This document shows, in pieces, positions 9,705 through 18,391 of a stretch of DNA of 64,000 nt. The stretch is from Bacillus sp. SJS. Lineage in GTDB: Bacteria > Bacillota > Bacilli > Bacillales > Bacillaceae. The DNA lies in the NCBI RefSeq assembly GCF_000732485.2, contig NZ_JAQV02000024.1, positions 124,001-188,000 of the forward strand, in the 5' to 3' direction. Under the pieces are notes generated by a model, which was not told where the DNA came from, did no database searches, and was given only the letters and a program-made list of their open reading frames with translations. The translations under genes were made by a program, and so were the position numbers. Within the stretch, counting starts at the first letter, position 1, and each line of letters opens with the position of its first letter.

Positions 9705-9744
9705 GTGTTAACCACTCCTTTTCCTTAATGTGCAGGAACAAAGA

Positions 9745-9765
9745 AAAGAGGATGGTCTCCTCTTT
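9745..9765 (-). promoter_or_regulatory. intercistronic stem-loop in the sugar ABC operon
   Basis: AAAGAGGA/TCCTCTTT, an 8-bp perfect stem with a 5-base loop, followed on the minus strand by TCTTTGTT. It sits between the binding-protein stop (9782) and the permease start (9704). Likely a partial terminator or RNA-stabilising hairpin. Confidence 0.55.
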
Positions 9766-9781
9766 CCTTCTTTATTGCATC

Positions 9782-11032
9782 TTATTGGTTTTCAATTTCT
9801 TTATTGGCTTGCGTCTCAGCAGCTTTCAGTGCTTTATCAAGCGGCTGTTCACCAAGGAAGGAGCTGATGAACTGATTATTAAAGTTATTGAAAATGATTG
9901 GCAGGTTGGTGTCATCTGCCCAAACCGTAGCATAAGGCGCTCCCGCTACAAGTGGTCCGCGGATTTCATCCTCAGCAAAACCGGATTTTTCTGCGACAGA
10001 TTTCCGGCTTGGAAGTTCAAAACCTTTTGATGTCCATTTTTCCATTCCTTCTTTACCAGTCAGGTAAGATATCAATTCCCATGAAGCCTCTTTCTTTTCG
10101 GATGCTGCGTTCATTACATAGGAAACGGTGTATGCCATCGTTCCTTTTTTCCCATTGATTTCAGGAAGCTCAGCGGTACCATACTCCAAATCCGGGAAAG
10201 TTGCCTTTAAGTAAGGAATTGCCCAGTTTCCTTCAAATACAAATGCAGCTTTTCCCTGACCGAACATTTCTCCCGTCCATGTTTCCCCTGTTTCTTTCGG
10301 TTCAGCTGCAGATTTTTCAACGTTGTGCATATCAACAATTGGCTGCAGACTGTCTACTACTTTTTGATCTGCAAATGTTGCTTTGTTATCCGTTGCTACC
10401 TTTCCGCCTTTTGCCTGAGCAATATGGTAAAGACGGGCAAGCTCTGGAGATGCTCCGAAACCGTATACACCTTTTCCATTAGAAAGTTTTTTTGATGCAG
10501 CCTGGAACTCTTCCCATGTTTTTGGAACTTCAACGCCTGCTTCTTCCAGCATTTTTTTATTGTAGAACATCGCAAGTGTGGAATAGCCTTTAGGTACACC
10601 GTACGTTTTGCCTTCGTTTTGGAATGCTTTGATTAAAGGTTCCTCAAAATCCTTCAAATCGAAATCTTCTTTGATGTATTCATCAAGCGGCTGCACAGTG
10701 CCGGTGGAAATGAGGCCTGGTGCTTCAAATGCGTCCAGATAAAATACATCCGGGCCCTCTCCGCCAATCAGCCGCGTCTTAATCACATCCATATACTGAT
10801 CGGCTATGGTTTCTCTCTTCACTTTTATATTTGGATGCGAGGATTCGAAATCTTTCAGGATTTCATCCAGGAGTTTTGTCTCTTCAGGAGAGGATCCCCA
10901 TCCCGCAAGTGTGATTTCTGTCTTTTCCCCATTTGATGCCGTCTTTTCTTTGTCTCCGCTGCATCCCGTAAGTGCCGTACCAAGCAGCAGGGCTGTCATA
11001 CTCATTCCTGCAAGCATTTTTCTGATTTTCAT
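9782..11032 (-). CDS. extracellular sugar-binding lipoprotein
   Basis: 416-residue CUT1 solute-binding protein. The signal peptide ends in lipobox LTGC (cysteine about residue 24), so it is lipid-anchored outside the membrane. The mature part has the ITLAGWGSSPEE start and the family motif GEGPDVFYLDAFEAPGL. It should capture an alpha-glucan or related oligosaccharide for the two permeases downstream, given the debranching-type enzyme upstream. ATG at 11032 is eight bases from AAGGGG. The in-frame ATG at 11038 is too close. Confidence 0.92.
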   Translation of the reverse strand: MKIRKMLAGMSMTALLLGTALTGCSGDKEKTASNGEKTEITLAGWGSSPEETKLLDEILKDFESSHPNIKVKRETIADQYMDVIKTRLIGGEGPDVFYLDAFEAPGLISTGTVQPLDEYIKEDFDLKDFEEPLIKAFQNEGKTYGVPKGYSTLAMFYNKKMLEEAGVEVPKTWEEFQAASKKLSNGKGVYGFGASPELARLYHIAQAKGGKVATDNKATFADQKVVDSLQPIVDMHNVEKSAAEPKETGETWTGEMFGQGKAAFVFEGNWAIPYLKATFPDLEYGTAELPEINGKKGTMAYTVSYVMNAASEKKEASWELISYLTGKEGMEKWTSKGFELPSRKSVAEKSGFAEDEIRGPLVAGAPYATVWADDTNLPIIFNNFNNQFISSFLGEQPLDKALKAAETQANKEIENQ

Positions 11033-11047
11033 ATACATATCCCCTTC

Positions 11048-13171
11048 TTATTTGTTTTTAACGGGTGAAGCGATTCCCGCTGTAATGACTTCAAAACCAG
11101 TCGTATTCTCTATTATTTCGCACTCTGTTGTCTCCCCTGACCGTCTGAGAGAAAGCGATAAAATTCCATTGCCAATTGAAATATTGCTGACTAGCAGTTC
11201 ATTCATTTCATCTAATAGATTTGGAGACAAATCAATTTTTTTATTCAGACTGTCCGGGAACAGTCCGAGAATGGATTGGATAAAAACAAGAGGTGTTCCC
11301 GCTGCCCATGCTTGAGGAGAACATGCTACAGGGTATTTCACGGCTTTGCCTATCGATGCAGGGTATCCGCAGAATAATTCAGGAAGCCGTTCGTATTCAA
11401 AATGATCTGCTGCCTTAATCAGTCCTGACATCACCGTTTTTGCATGGCTTTGCTGTTTTAGCTTGCTCATGCCGATCAAGGTCATGCTATTGTCATGCGG
11501 CCATACGCTTCCATCGTGATAGCTCATCGGATTATATCCTGCTTCTCCTTCGCCCATCGTCCTGATTCCAAATCCGGAAAACATTTTTTCTGAAGTAAGC
11601 ATTTCCGCCACAGCGTCCGCCCGATTTTGCTCAAGCATTCCTGAGAAAAGAACGTGGCCCGGGTTGGAGGTTACCGTTCCAACCTGTTCCTTATTTTGAT
11701 CCAGCGCAATGGCGTAAAATTGTTTATCTTCCATCCAGAATTCTTCCTCGAATTTCTGTTTAAGCTCTTGGGCCTGGTGTCTCAATTCTGATGCTTTTTC
11801 TGTCTGTCCGAGCGCTTCCAAAATCTCAGCGATGCCGGTTTTAGCCTGATAAACATATCCTTGAACTTCAGCAAGAGCAATCGGAGTTTCTGCGTAATCC
11901 CCGTTTCGGTGAACAATCGAGTCACCTGAGTCCTTCCAGCCCTGATTCGCTATTCCCTTGCTCGACTCCTGATGGTATTCCACGAATAGGTCGCCATCCC
12001 GGTCCCCGTATTCATCAATCCATTTCAGAGCCTTCTCGACACTGTCCATCAATTCTTCTGCAAGCTTTAAATCACCAGTCCATTTTACGTACTCTGTCAG
12101 CAGAATCAGGTATAACGGGGTTGCATCGATGGTTCCATAATAAGGAGTAAATGGAATTTGGTCCGTATTGGCAAGTTCGCCGAATCTCATTTCATGCATG
12201 ATTTTTCCCGGCTGCTCATCGCGCCATGGATCCACCTTCGTGCCTTGAGTGCTTGCCATTGTCTTCAATGTGCCTTTTGCTACTTCCGGGTTGAAGGCAA
12301 GCATTTGCAGAGCAGCTATTAAACTATCACGTCCGAACGGAACCCCAAACCACGGGAGACCTGCGACCGGAAAAATTCCATGCCCTATGTCAGTCATCAA
12401 TACTCGTAAATCCGCCATTCCTCTGTCTACAAGTTTTTGCAAAGGTAAGAGATCTGTAGAAATGGAGGCGGAAGCGTTCTTCCACTCTTCATAAGAAGAG
12501 GTTAGTTTCTGCAAGGCTTTTTGCGGCTGAACAGCATTTGTTTTATCCTCGTCACCGGCTAAAGGCTCAACCATGATGGTAAAAGAATCCTCCTGGCCGT
12601 GTTCCAAATCGAAAACATATGTAATCAGCCCATGCTCCTGAATTTCGCCAGGCTGCAGGTCCCAGGAAACTCTTGTAGCCCGCTTGATTTTATCAGAACC
12701 TTCATACATTATTTTGAAGGCGTTTTCATTGAATTTCTGGCCCGTTCTCTCTCCAACTTTACCTGTTTGAAATCCTCTAACTATGAACATATCGCTGAAA
12801 TCTGCGTCAAAAGAAACCTCGATCGAGAATGAAACTGGCTTTGGAAAATAGTTTTTAAGACGAATGGTTTCATATAAAGTATCTTCAGATATAAAACGCT
12901 CTCTTTCTAACTGAATGGATTCTCTCCAAAGAATTAATTCACCATTTTTCTCCATATGCGGATTTGTGAGAAGAACTTTGGAGATCCGGTTGTCTGAACC
13001 ATCTGATGAGAGAAGGATTGGCTTTTCCCCGTTAATTGTCAGCTCCAGCTTGCTTAAAAATCTGGTGTCTTTCGAGTAAAGTCCTAATCCGTAAGAATGG
13101 TTTCCTGTAATATCTCCGTTCGGTTCAGATAATAAAAATAGATCGTTTTCTTTGATTACAAGGTAGTCCAT
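11048..13171 (-). CDS. amylo-alpha-1,6-glucosidase family (glycogen debranching-type) glycoside hydrolase
   Basis: 707-residue cytoplasmic enzyme. An N-terminal beta-rich domain (GLYSKDTRFLSKLELTING) is followed by an (alpha/alpha)6 catalytic barrel with GLPWFGVPFGRDSLI, YGTIDATPLYLILLTEYVKWTGD, KDSGDSI and YHDGSVWPHDNSM. These are typical of the Amylo-alpha-1,6-glucosidase family. It likely trims imported oligosaccharides. The exact linkage is unknown. ATG at 13171 follows AGGAGGAGACAG. The frame is open to 13243, but that part overlaps the operators. The gap to the lipoprotein start is 15 bases. Confidence 0.88.
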   Translation of the reverse strand: MDYLVIKENDLFLLSEPNGDITGNHSYGLGLYSKDTRFLSKLELTINGEKPILLSSDGSDNRISKVLLTNPHMEKNGELILWRESIQLERERFISEDTLYETIRLKNYFPKPVSFSIEVSFDADFSDMFIVRGFQTGKVGERTGQKFNENAFKIMYEGSDKIKRATRVSWDLQPGEIQEHGLITYVFDLEHGQEDSFTIMVEPLAGDEDKTNAVQPQKALQKLTSSYEEWKNASASISTDLLPLQKLVDRGMADLRVLMTDIGHGIFPVAGLPWFGVPFGRDSLIAALQMLAFNPEVAKGTLKTMASTQGTKVDPWRDEQPGKIMHEMRFGELANTDQIPFTPYYGTIDATPLYLILLTEYVKWTGDLKLAEELMDSVEKALKWIDEYGDRDGDLFVEYHQESSKGIANQGWKDSGDSIVHRNGDYAETPIALAEVQGYVYQAKTGIAEILEALGQTEKASELRHQAQELKQKFEEEFWMEDKQFYAIALDQNKEQVGTVTSNPGHVLFSGMLEQNRADAVAEMLTSEKMFSGFGIRTMGEGEAGYNPMSYHDGSVWPHDNSMTLIGMSKLKQQSHAKTVMSGLIKAADHFEYERLPELFCGYPASIGKAVKYPVACSPQAWAAGTPLVFIQSILGLFPDSLNKKIDLSPNLLDEMNELLVSNISIGNGILSLSLRRSGETTECEIIENTTGFEVITAGIASPVKNK

Positions 13172-13190
13172 CTGTCTCCTCCTGGCTGAA

Positions 13191-13224
13191 TCGAAACGTT
13201 TTGGAAAAATCCGAAACGTTTCGG
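13191..13224. promoter_or_regulatory. two LacI-family operators before the GH gene
   Basis: CGAAACGTTTTGG (13192-13204) and the perfect 14-bp palindrome CCGAAACGTTTCGG (13211-13224) lie 20 bases apart between the lacI-type gene and the GH gene. CG-centred palindromes of this form are classic LacI/GalR targets, and the same sequence recurs at 14284-14297 before the regulator gene. Confidence 0.85.
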
Positions 13225-13261
13225 TTTTTAGATAGCAATTCATGCAGTGAATGAAGAGTTA

Positions 13262-14272
13262 TTAAATTCCTGCAGTAGATTGCCTGATTTTAAGCTCCGT
13301 TTCCAATATTATATGTGCAGGAGCTGATTCTTTTTCAAGCATTTCAATCAGCTGCTGAGCGGCATGGAACCCAAGTTGTTGTTTATTTTGTGCAATAGTG
13401 GTCAAACTCGGTGAAACGTAAGAAGAAAGCAAAATATCATCATAGCCGATAACAGATAAACTTTCAGGTACTTTCCTGCCTGATTTTCCTGCAGCTTTTA
13501 TTGAACCTAACGCCATCAAGTCACTTGCGCAAAAAACAGCGGTTACCTCGGGGTAATCATTCAAAAGTTTGTGAGTGACCTCTTCTGATTTTCCCTCTTC
13601 AAAGGCTCCATTTATTACTAGTTCTTTCCTGAAGGATAATCCCGCCTCGGAAAGTGCACGCTTATACCCTTCCAAGCGCTCCTGGCTTACAAATGCTAAA
13701 TCGTGACCGTTAACCATGGCAATGTTCTTATGTCCAAGCTCAATCAAATAACGCACCGCGCTTTTCGCACCGGCAATGTTATCTGTCGTAACAAACCCAA
13801 CATTCTCTGTCTGAATAGGAATATCGATTAGTACACATGGGATGTTGCTTTCAACAACTTCCTGCAAGTATGGATCATCTGTCTTTATCCCCTGCAGGAT
13901 AACACCGTCCACCCGTCTTTCGCGGCACAGCTGTGCATATGTTTTTTCCCGCTGTTTCGTGGAAGTAGTATTAAACAGCACCAAGTCGTAATCTGTCTCT
14001 GCCGCATACTGGTTAATACCAGATAGAACTTCAAAGGTGAAGTTGTCTTTAATGCTTTCTTTATTAAATCCAGAAACGAGCAATCCGATTGTTTTGGATT
14101 TGTTCATTACGAGACCTCTAGCGAGAATGTTCGGGCTGTAATTCAGCTCTTTAGAAATCTCAATAATTTTCTTCCTTGTTTTTTCATTTACATCGGAATA
14201 TCCGTTCAAGGCTCTAGAAACCGTTGTAACAGACACCCCTGCAGCTTTTGCAATATCTTTGATCGTCGTCAA
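13262..14272 (-). CDS. LacI-family transcriptional regulator
   Basis: 336-residue repressor. The N-terminal HTH is TTIKDIAKAAGVSVTTVSRAL, with a hinge helix (SPNILARGLVMNKSKTIGLL) and a periplasmic-binding-protein-like sensor domain to the end. It should repress the downstream GH/ABC operon until a sugar binds. The start is TTG at 14272, eight bases after GGAGG, giving the usual MTTIKDIAK start. The open frame to 14287 begins with another TTG inside the operator. An operator overlaps its own leader, so autoregulation is likely. Confidence 0.93.
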   Translation of the reverse strand: MTTIKDIAKAAGVSVTTVSRALNGYSDVNEKTRKKIIEISKELNYSPNILARGLVMNKSKTIGLLVSGFNKESIKDNFTFEVLSGINQYAAETDYDLVLFNTTSTKQREKTYAQLCRERRVDGVILQGIKTDDPYLQEVVESNIPCVLIDIPIQTENVGFVTTDNIAGAKSAVRYLIELGHKNIAMVNGHDLAFVSQERLEGYKRALSEAGLSFRKELVINGAFEEGKSEEVTHKLLNDYPEVTAVFCASDLMALGSIKAAGKSGRKVPESLSVIGYDDILLSSYVSPSLTTIAQNKQQLGFHAAQQLIEMLEKESAPAHIILETELKIRQSTAGI

Positions 14273-14283
14273 TCCAAAAACCT

Positions 14284-14297
14284 CCAAAACGTTTCGG
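14284..14297. promoter_or_regulatory. LacI-family operator at the regulator gene
   Basis: CCAAAACGTTTCGG, one mismatch from the perfect palindrome at 13211-13224. It lies directly before the GGAGG ribosome site of the regulator. Confidence 0.8.
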
Positions 14298-14435
14298 ATA
14301 CCGTTTATGGGTCCATCATACTCTCGTTTGCAAGCGATTGCAACTATTTTTTACCTGCAAAAAAATTGCTTATGTGAAATCCCTGCCGATTTCTCGAAAC
14401 TTAACATAGCCGGAATGATATTTAAAACTCATATA

Positions 14436-14475
14436 AAAAGCCGGACAGGAAAAGCCATTTTTTCCGAGCCCGGCA
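14436..14475 (-). terminator. terminator of the GGDEF gene
   Basis: Minus-strand stem GCCGG...GGAAAA with TTTTCC...CCGGC followed by TTTTTATATG, just after the stop at 14484. Confidence 0.75.
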
Positions 14476-14483
14476 TTGACATT

Positions 14484-15437
14484 TTAAGCATTCGTTTTTG
14501 TTTTTTCATTTATTACCTGATTGCCGCCTAAATCTTTGGCAAGGTATAAAGCTTGGTCAGCCTCATCAATCAATTCTTTATAGGCCGTTATTCCATCCAT
14601 ACTTCCGCCGGCAACCCCTATACTAATGGTTACCTTTGGTTTTTCCCCCGATTCGCTAGGGATTTTCAATTTTTCTACTTCTCTTCTGATTTCATCTGCC
14701 AGTTGTACAACTTTCTTCTCATCATGATTTTCAATAACGACGATAAATTCTTCTCCGCCATAACGGGCCGTTATGCCATTAAGTTTTTGGGATAATTCTT
14801 TCATGCATTCAGCTACTTGCTTTAAGCATTGATCCCCTTTTACATGACCGTATGTATCATTGAACGCTTTAAAAGCGTCAATATCTGCCATCATAATAAA
14901 GATACGGTTATGATCCGTCTTTGGATTGTCCCATTTTTTTGATAGATAAGTGTGGAAGTATCTCCGGTTAAAAATCCCAGTCAAGGAGTCCAAGTCAGTC
15001 AAGCTTTTCAGCCGCTCATTTGTCTTTTCAAGCTGCCGTATAGCTTTCAGCAGTTCTTCTTCGCGGTCGAGCTCTGTTTTTCCGGAGGAGATGCGATTCA
15101 ACCGGAATAGCAGCTTGCTTTCTGTTAAAGGTTTTACAAGGTAATCATTAGCTCCAGCACGATATAGCTGCTCTACCTTTTCTGACGTCTCGTTTTCAAG
15201 AATGGCAATAATGCAGCCATCCTCTTTCAGGATTCCCCTCTTGAGTTTAAGAATGACCTCCGCCGGGCTATCCAGCCATATTTCCTCGGAAATCAATATG
15301 AGGTCGAATAAACTGCAGCCACTTTCCTTTAAATGAAAAGCTTCCGGCATTGAAGAGGCAGTAATGATCTCACCCAGCCAATCCAACCCTGTAATCGGTG
15401 CTTGTGTTTCTTCAATTCCAATATGCAAAATCCTCAT
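14484..15437 (-). CDS. diguanylate cyclase with a degenerate receiver domain
   Basis: 317 residues. Residues 1-115 have a CheY-like fold (LFDLILIS strand, K102 in VKPLT), but the acidic pair is missing and S50 sits where the phosphorylated aspartate normally is. A coiled linker (120-145) leads to a GGDEF domain (145-312) with the active loop GGEEF (227-231), DLDSLTGIFNRR and the metal-binding D185 in MADIDAFK. The RxxD product-inhibition site is absent. It probably makes cyclic di-GMP in response to a non-phosphorylation signal. Monocistronic. Confidence 0.9.
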   Translation of the reverse strand: MRILHIGIEETQAPITGLDWLGEIITASSMPEAFHLKESGCSLFDLILISEEIWLDSPAEVILKLKRGILKEDGCIIAILENETSEKVEQLYRAGANDYLVKPLTESKLLFRLNRISSGKTELDREEELLKAIRQLEKTNERLKSLTDLDSLTGIFNRRYFHTYLSKKWDNPKTDHNRIFIMMADIDAFKAFNDTYGHVKGDQCLKQVAECMKELSQKLNGITARYGGEEFIVVIENHDEKKVVQLADEIRREVEKLKIPSESGEKPKVTISIGVAGGSMDGITAYKELIDEADQALYLAKDLGGNQVINEKTKTNA

Positions 15438-15700
15438 ATTCTGCCACTCCCTTGCTGCCTATATTACGCTAACAGACTCTTATCTTTGTATAACGTATAT
15501 TTTATGTATTTAGATCATTCTCTTGAAAAAATAATTATCATTTACTATATATACCCAGTTCAGCCTCTTAACCTAACGGATTAATGTGCTCAATTTTGAA
15601 AATGCTGTAATCGCGACTTTTGGCGGATTCCCATTCAATCATCTTGCAGGCTGCAAGGCGCTTCTATATTCGCCTGTCCCCCCTCTCAATTGTTACTTTT

Positions 15701-15731
15701 CAGTACCTATCAGACTTTGAAGTGCGTACTG
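15701..15731. promoter_or_regulatory. inverted repeat before the mdaB-like gene
   Basis: CAGTAC (15701-15706) and GTACTG (15726-15731) form a 6-bp inverted repeat about 55 bases before the TTG start. This could be an operator, as quinone reductases are often controlled by MarR/DUF24-type sensors. The rest of the 350-base gap from 15438 shows nothing recognisable. Confidence 0.3.
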
Positions 15732-15787
15732 TTAATAGGAAGGCATCTTCCCCATACTTCAAGTGAGTAAACAAAGGAGGATGCCAT

Positions 15788-16333
15788 TTGAAAAATATAC
15801 TCATAGTCAATGGACACGAATATTACAGAAAATCCAAAGGCAATTTGAATTCAGCTTTATTCCAAACCATCCGAGAGTCACTCCATGATCGTTTTGATCT
15901 TCAGGAGACCATTGTCCAAATGGGCTATGATTCTGAGGAAGAGATTGGTAAATGGCAGCGGGCAGACGCTGTAATCTTACAGACACCCATCTGTTGGTTC
16001 AGTATCCCCGGACTGTTTAAACATTATATTGATCAAGTGTACATGGATAATATTTTCTTTAAAGGCTCTGAATTCTATGGAAAAGGCGGACAGTTTAAGG
16101 AGAAGCATTATATGTTTTCCGTTACATGGAATGCATATGAAAATGCATTTAATAACGAAAATGATTTTTTTGAAGGGAAAAGCGTAGATGAGGCATTGTA
16201 TCATCTTCACAAAATGCAGGAATTTATCGGATTGAAACCCCTGCCAACATTCGCATGTTATGATGTGGTGAAAAATCCTCAGGTTGAAAAGGTGCAGAGG
16301 GAATTAAGGGCGCATTTGAACGAGGTATTTTAG
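15788..16333 (+). CDS. MdaB-like NAD(P)H quinone oxidoreductase (flavodoxin fold)
   Basis: 181-residue cytoplasmic flavoprotein. It has the N-terminal strand NILIVNGHEYYRKSKGNLN and the QTPICWFSIPGLFKHYIDQV segment that binds FMN/FAD in the MdaB/WrbA/KefF family, plus MFSVTWNAYENAF near residue 110. It likely reduces quinones with two electrons, limiting redox stress. TTG at 15788 is seven bases after AAAGGAGG. Single gene with its own terminator. Confidence 0.87.
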   Translation: MKNILIVNGHEYYRKSKGNLNSALFQTIRESLHDRFDLQETIVQMGYDSEEEIGKWQRADAVILQTPICWFSIPGLFKHYIDQVYMDNIFFKGSEFYGKGGQFKEKHYMFSVTWNAYENAFNNENDFFEGKSVDEALYHLHKMQEFIGLKPLPTFACYDVVKNPQVEKVQRELRAHLNEVF

Positions 16334-16340
16334 CAGCTAA

Positions 16341-16375
16341 CAAGCTTGAGAAACATATTCTCAAGCTTGTTCTTT
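16341..16375 (+). terminator. terminator of the mdaB-like gene
   Basis: Perfect 12-bp stem CAAGCTTGAGAA/TTCTCAAGCTTG with a 5-base loop, followed by TTCTTT. Confidence 0.85.
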
Positions 16376-16425
16376 CATAGCGAATCTCTGCAGTTTTATG
16401 GTCTTATAGAAAATACAACAATCTT

Positions 16426-16881
16426 CTAAATCCAAACCTTTACTAAAATGGCATCCTTCTTCATCTCAAAGGACTTCAGCTTTCCAAAAGGCACATTTTT
16501 TATTTTCTCCCAGGCATTTAAATCAAGTTTGATCATTTTCTGTCTATATTCTGCAAATGGAGGTTTATTCAAGATTATGCGGTTAATTAAGCTGATGTTT
16601 AAAGGCTTAACATCCTCAAGCTCCATCAGTATGGTTCTTCCTTCTAAACTAATAGGCTTCAGGGTAGCACGGAACACAATATCCTTCTTCATCATCATTT
16701 TCGTTACGGTGATTTTCCCATGAAGAATGATGAGATGACCGACTATTTCCACCTTCACATCCTGAACATCTTTCGCTTTCATTTGAATGGCTTTTTCAAG
16801 CATCTGACTCGTTATCGGTATTCCCAGTCCATGTTCAGAGACACCGGCTAATCGTTCCTTGAACTTAGTAAACAACGTCAT
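16426..16881 (-). CDS. conserved hypothetical protein
   Basis: 151 residues, not recognised. It has no signal peptide or membrane helix and an alternating beta pattern (VKVEIVGHLIILHGKITVTK, RTILMELEDVKPLNIS), as in lipid-binding-like beta proteins. The C-terminus is basic. ATG at 16881 follows a GAGAAA-type weak ribosome site. It lies alone between the mdaB-like gene and the YdcZ pair. Length and codon use look like a real gene. Confidence 0.6.
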   Translation of the reverse strand: MTLFTKFKERLAGVSEHGLGIPITSQMLEKAIQMKAKDVQDVKVEIVGHLIILHGKITVTKMMMKKDIVFRATLKPISLEGRTILMELEDVKPLNISLINRIILNKPPFAEYRQKMIKLDLNAWEKIKNVPFGKLKSFEMKKDAILVKVWI

Positions 16882-16965
16882 TTCTCCTTTCTCTAAACAA
16901 GGCTAAAGAAGGAAACAAATACTTCACCGCCCTTATACGTTATGCCTATACTTGCTTTTGTGGTC

Positions 16966-16997
16966 AAAAAAAAGAAACCTCTATTTTGAGGTTTCCG
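16966..16997 (-). terminator. terminator of the ydcZ pair
   Basis: Minus-strand perfect stem GAAACCTC/GAGGTTTC with a 6-base loop and a run of eight Ts, immediately after the stop at 16999. Confidence 0.9.
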
Positions 16998-16998
16998 G

Positions 16999-17451
16999 TT
17001 ATTTTGATGCTTTTACATTACCCTGAAAAATAAAAAATAAGGCTAGAATCATGAGCAGGACACCAGATGCACGGTCCCATTCAAACGGGATTTGCGTGCT
17101 TCCAAACCAGCCAAAGTGATCGACTAGCATACTCCCTCCCAGCTGCCCGATAACTGTCGCTATGCTTGCAGCGGTAACGCCGATAAATGGAACAGAAAGA
17201 ACGGTTAATAACATATACGCCGTTCCGAGAATCGCGCAAATAAGCTGCCACTTCGGAACTTCAACTAAATTCAAAATGTTCCCTTCACCAAAGAAAATAA
17301 CAATAACCGTTAGAAACATGAATCCTGTTAAAAATGTAAAAAATGATGTTTCGAATGTTCCGGTCTTCTTGCTGAATGCCCCATTTATGGAGGATTGCGC
17401 ACTTAACGTTACTCCTCCAAAAAGAGCCAAAACCGCCATAATGATACTCAT
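16999..17451 (-). CDS. DMT-superfamily YdcZ (DUF606) transporter subunit, second of a pair
   Basis: 150-residue membrane protein with five hydrophobic helices (IIMAVLALFGGVTL, FFTFLTGFMFLTVIVIFF, AILGTAYMLLTVLSV, IATVIGQLGGSMLVDHFGWFG, LLMILALFFIF). The GQLGGSMLVDHFGW motif marks the YdcZ/DUF606 family of half-size DMT transporters. It is a paralogue of the gene just upstream (10-base gap), so the two likely form a heterodimer. ATG at 17451 follows TAGGAGGGAAATC. The open frame further upstream is spurious. Confidence 0.85.
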   Translation of the reverse strand: MSIIMAVLALFGGVTLSAQSSINGAFSKKTGTFETSFFTFLTGFMFLTVIVIFFGEGNILNLVEVPKWQLICAILGTAYMLLTVLSVPFIGVTAASIATVIGQLGGSMLVDHFGWFGSTQIPFEWDRASGVLLMILALFFIFQGNVKASK

Positions 17452-17461
17452 GATTTCCCTC

Positions 17462-17890
17462 CTAGAATATAAAGAACAGCGCAGCGCCCATACAGACAAT
17501 CGCTGCAATTCGTTCCTTGCTGATGGTTATTTTTTCGCTTCCAAGCCATCCAAAATGTTCGATGACCATCGAAGTGATCATTTGGCCAACAATGACCGAA
17601 ACCATGGATACACCAATTCCTACAAAAGGAATGCTTATGACGAGGATCGTTAAGTAAACGGTCCCGAGCAATCCGCCTGTCAGGTTCCACTTGGGTGCTT
17701 TAAAAATATTCGACAGATTTCCTTTCCCGAAAAATACCGTGATCAGCCCAAGAAGAATCGTTCCCATCATAAAAATATAATAGCTGCTCTCCAGTTCACC
17801 AATGACCGTTCCGAGCTGGCCGGCAATCGCCCCTTCGAATGCAAGGGAGCCCCCTGCAAGCACTGCAGCAGCGTAAAATATAATTTTCAT
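17462..17890 (-). CDS. DMT-superfamily YdcZ (DUF606) transporter subunit, first of a pair
   Basis: 142-residue membrane protein with the same five-helix plan and GQMITSMVIEHFGWLGS motif as its downstream partner. The substrate is unknown. YdcZ proteins are mostly uncharacterised. ATG at 17890 follows AAAGGTGGG. A GTG five codons earlier is possible. An inverted repeat at 17918-17937 lies in the leader, and an ArsR-type regulator gene follows upstream on the same strand. Confidence 0.85.
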   Translation of the reverse strand: MKIIFYAAAVLAGGSLAFEGAIAGQLGTVIGELESSYYIFMMGTILLGLITVFFGKGNLSNIFKAPKWNLTGGLLGTVYLTILVISIPFVGIGVSMVSVIVGQMITSMVIEHFGWLGSEKITISKERIAAIVCMGAALFFIF

Positions 17891-17917
17891 TACACAGTTT
17901 CCCACCTTTATATTTAC

Positions 17918-17937
17918 ATATCTAGAAATTTAGATAT
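17918..17937. promoter_or_regulatory. inverted repeat, candidate ArsR-type operator
   Basis: ATATCTA (17918-17924) and TAGATAT (17931-17937) form a perfect inverted repeat with a 6-base AT spacer, in the gap between the arsR-type gene and the ydcZ pair. AT-rich palindromes of this size are typical ArsR-family sites. Confidence 0.55.
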
Positions 17938-18024
17938 ATAAGATAAAAATTATAGAGCTATTTGCAATAGCTCCCAGCAAGATTAACATGATGATCAGGA
18001 AGTGTCTATAATTAAGTGCTCAAA

Positions 18025-18339
18025 TCAAAGATCTTTGGATATATAGTTCGAGAGCTCCTGAATCAGCTCTTCATTTCTGCGATAATAGGTCCACTGGCCA
18101 TGACGGACTGAATGAAGAAGACCGGCTTTTTGCAGCATGGATAAATAATTTGAAACGGTAGACTGAGAAAGGTTTGCTTTTTCCTGAATATCTCCAACAC
18201 AAACTCCGCCCTGATTATAAACCTCCTTCGGCAGATGAGCTTGCTTATTCTGAAAATGCTTCTCAGGTTCACGAAGCCACTCTAATATACTCAAACGTGT
18301 ATCATTTGAAAGTGCTTTAAAAATGGTTAATAGGTCCAT
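18025..18339 (-). CDS. ArsR-family winged-helix regulator
   Basis: 104 residues: FKALSNDTRLSILEWL at the start and a recognition helix in ANLSQSTVSNYLSMLQKAGLL, followed by a wing (RHGQWTYYRRNEE). The GVCVGDI stretch has one cysteine. A full ArsR metal site CxC is absent, so a non-metal ligand is possible. It lies 134 bases upstream of the ydcZ pair on the same strand and probably controls it. Confidence 0.87.
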   Translation of the reverse strand: MDLLTIFKALSNDTRLSILEWLREPEKHFQNKQAHLPKEVYNQGGVCVGDIQEKANLSQSTVSNYLSMLQKAGLLHSVRHGQWTYYRRNEELIQELSNYISKDL

Positions 18340-18391
18340 GGATTTTATTTTAATGGTTTTAAGCGGGAAGTCAAATACAGATCCTCATTAA

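Noticed and set aside
13172-13243. Longer start of the debranching-type enzyme
   Set aside because: It would begin upstream of the two operators and lacks a ribosome site; ATG 13171 has AGGAGGAGACAG.
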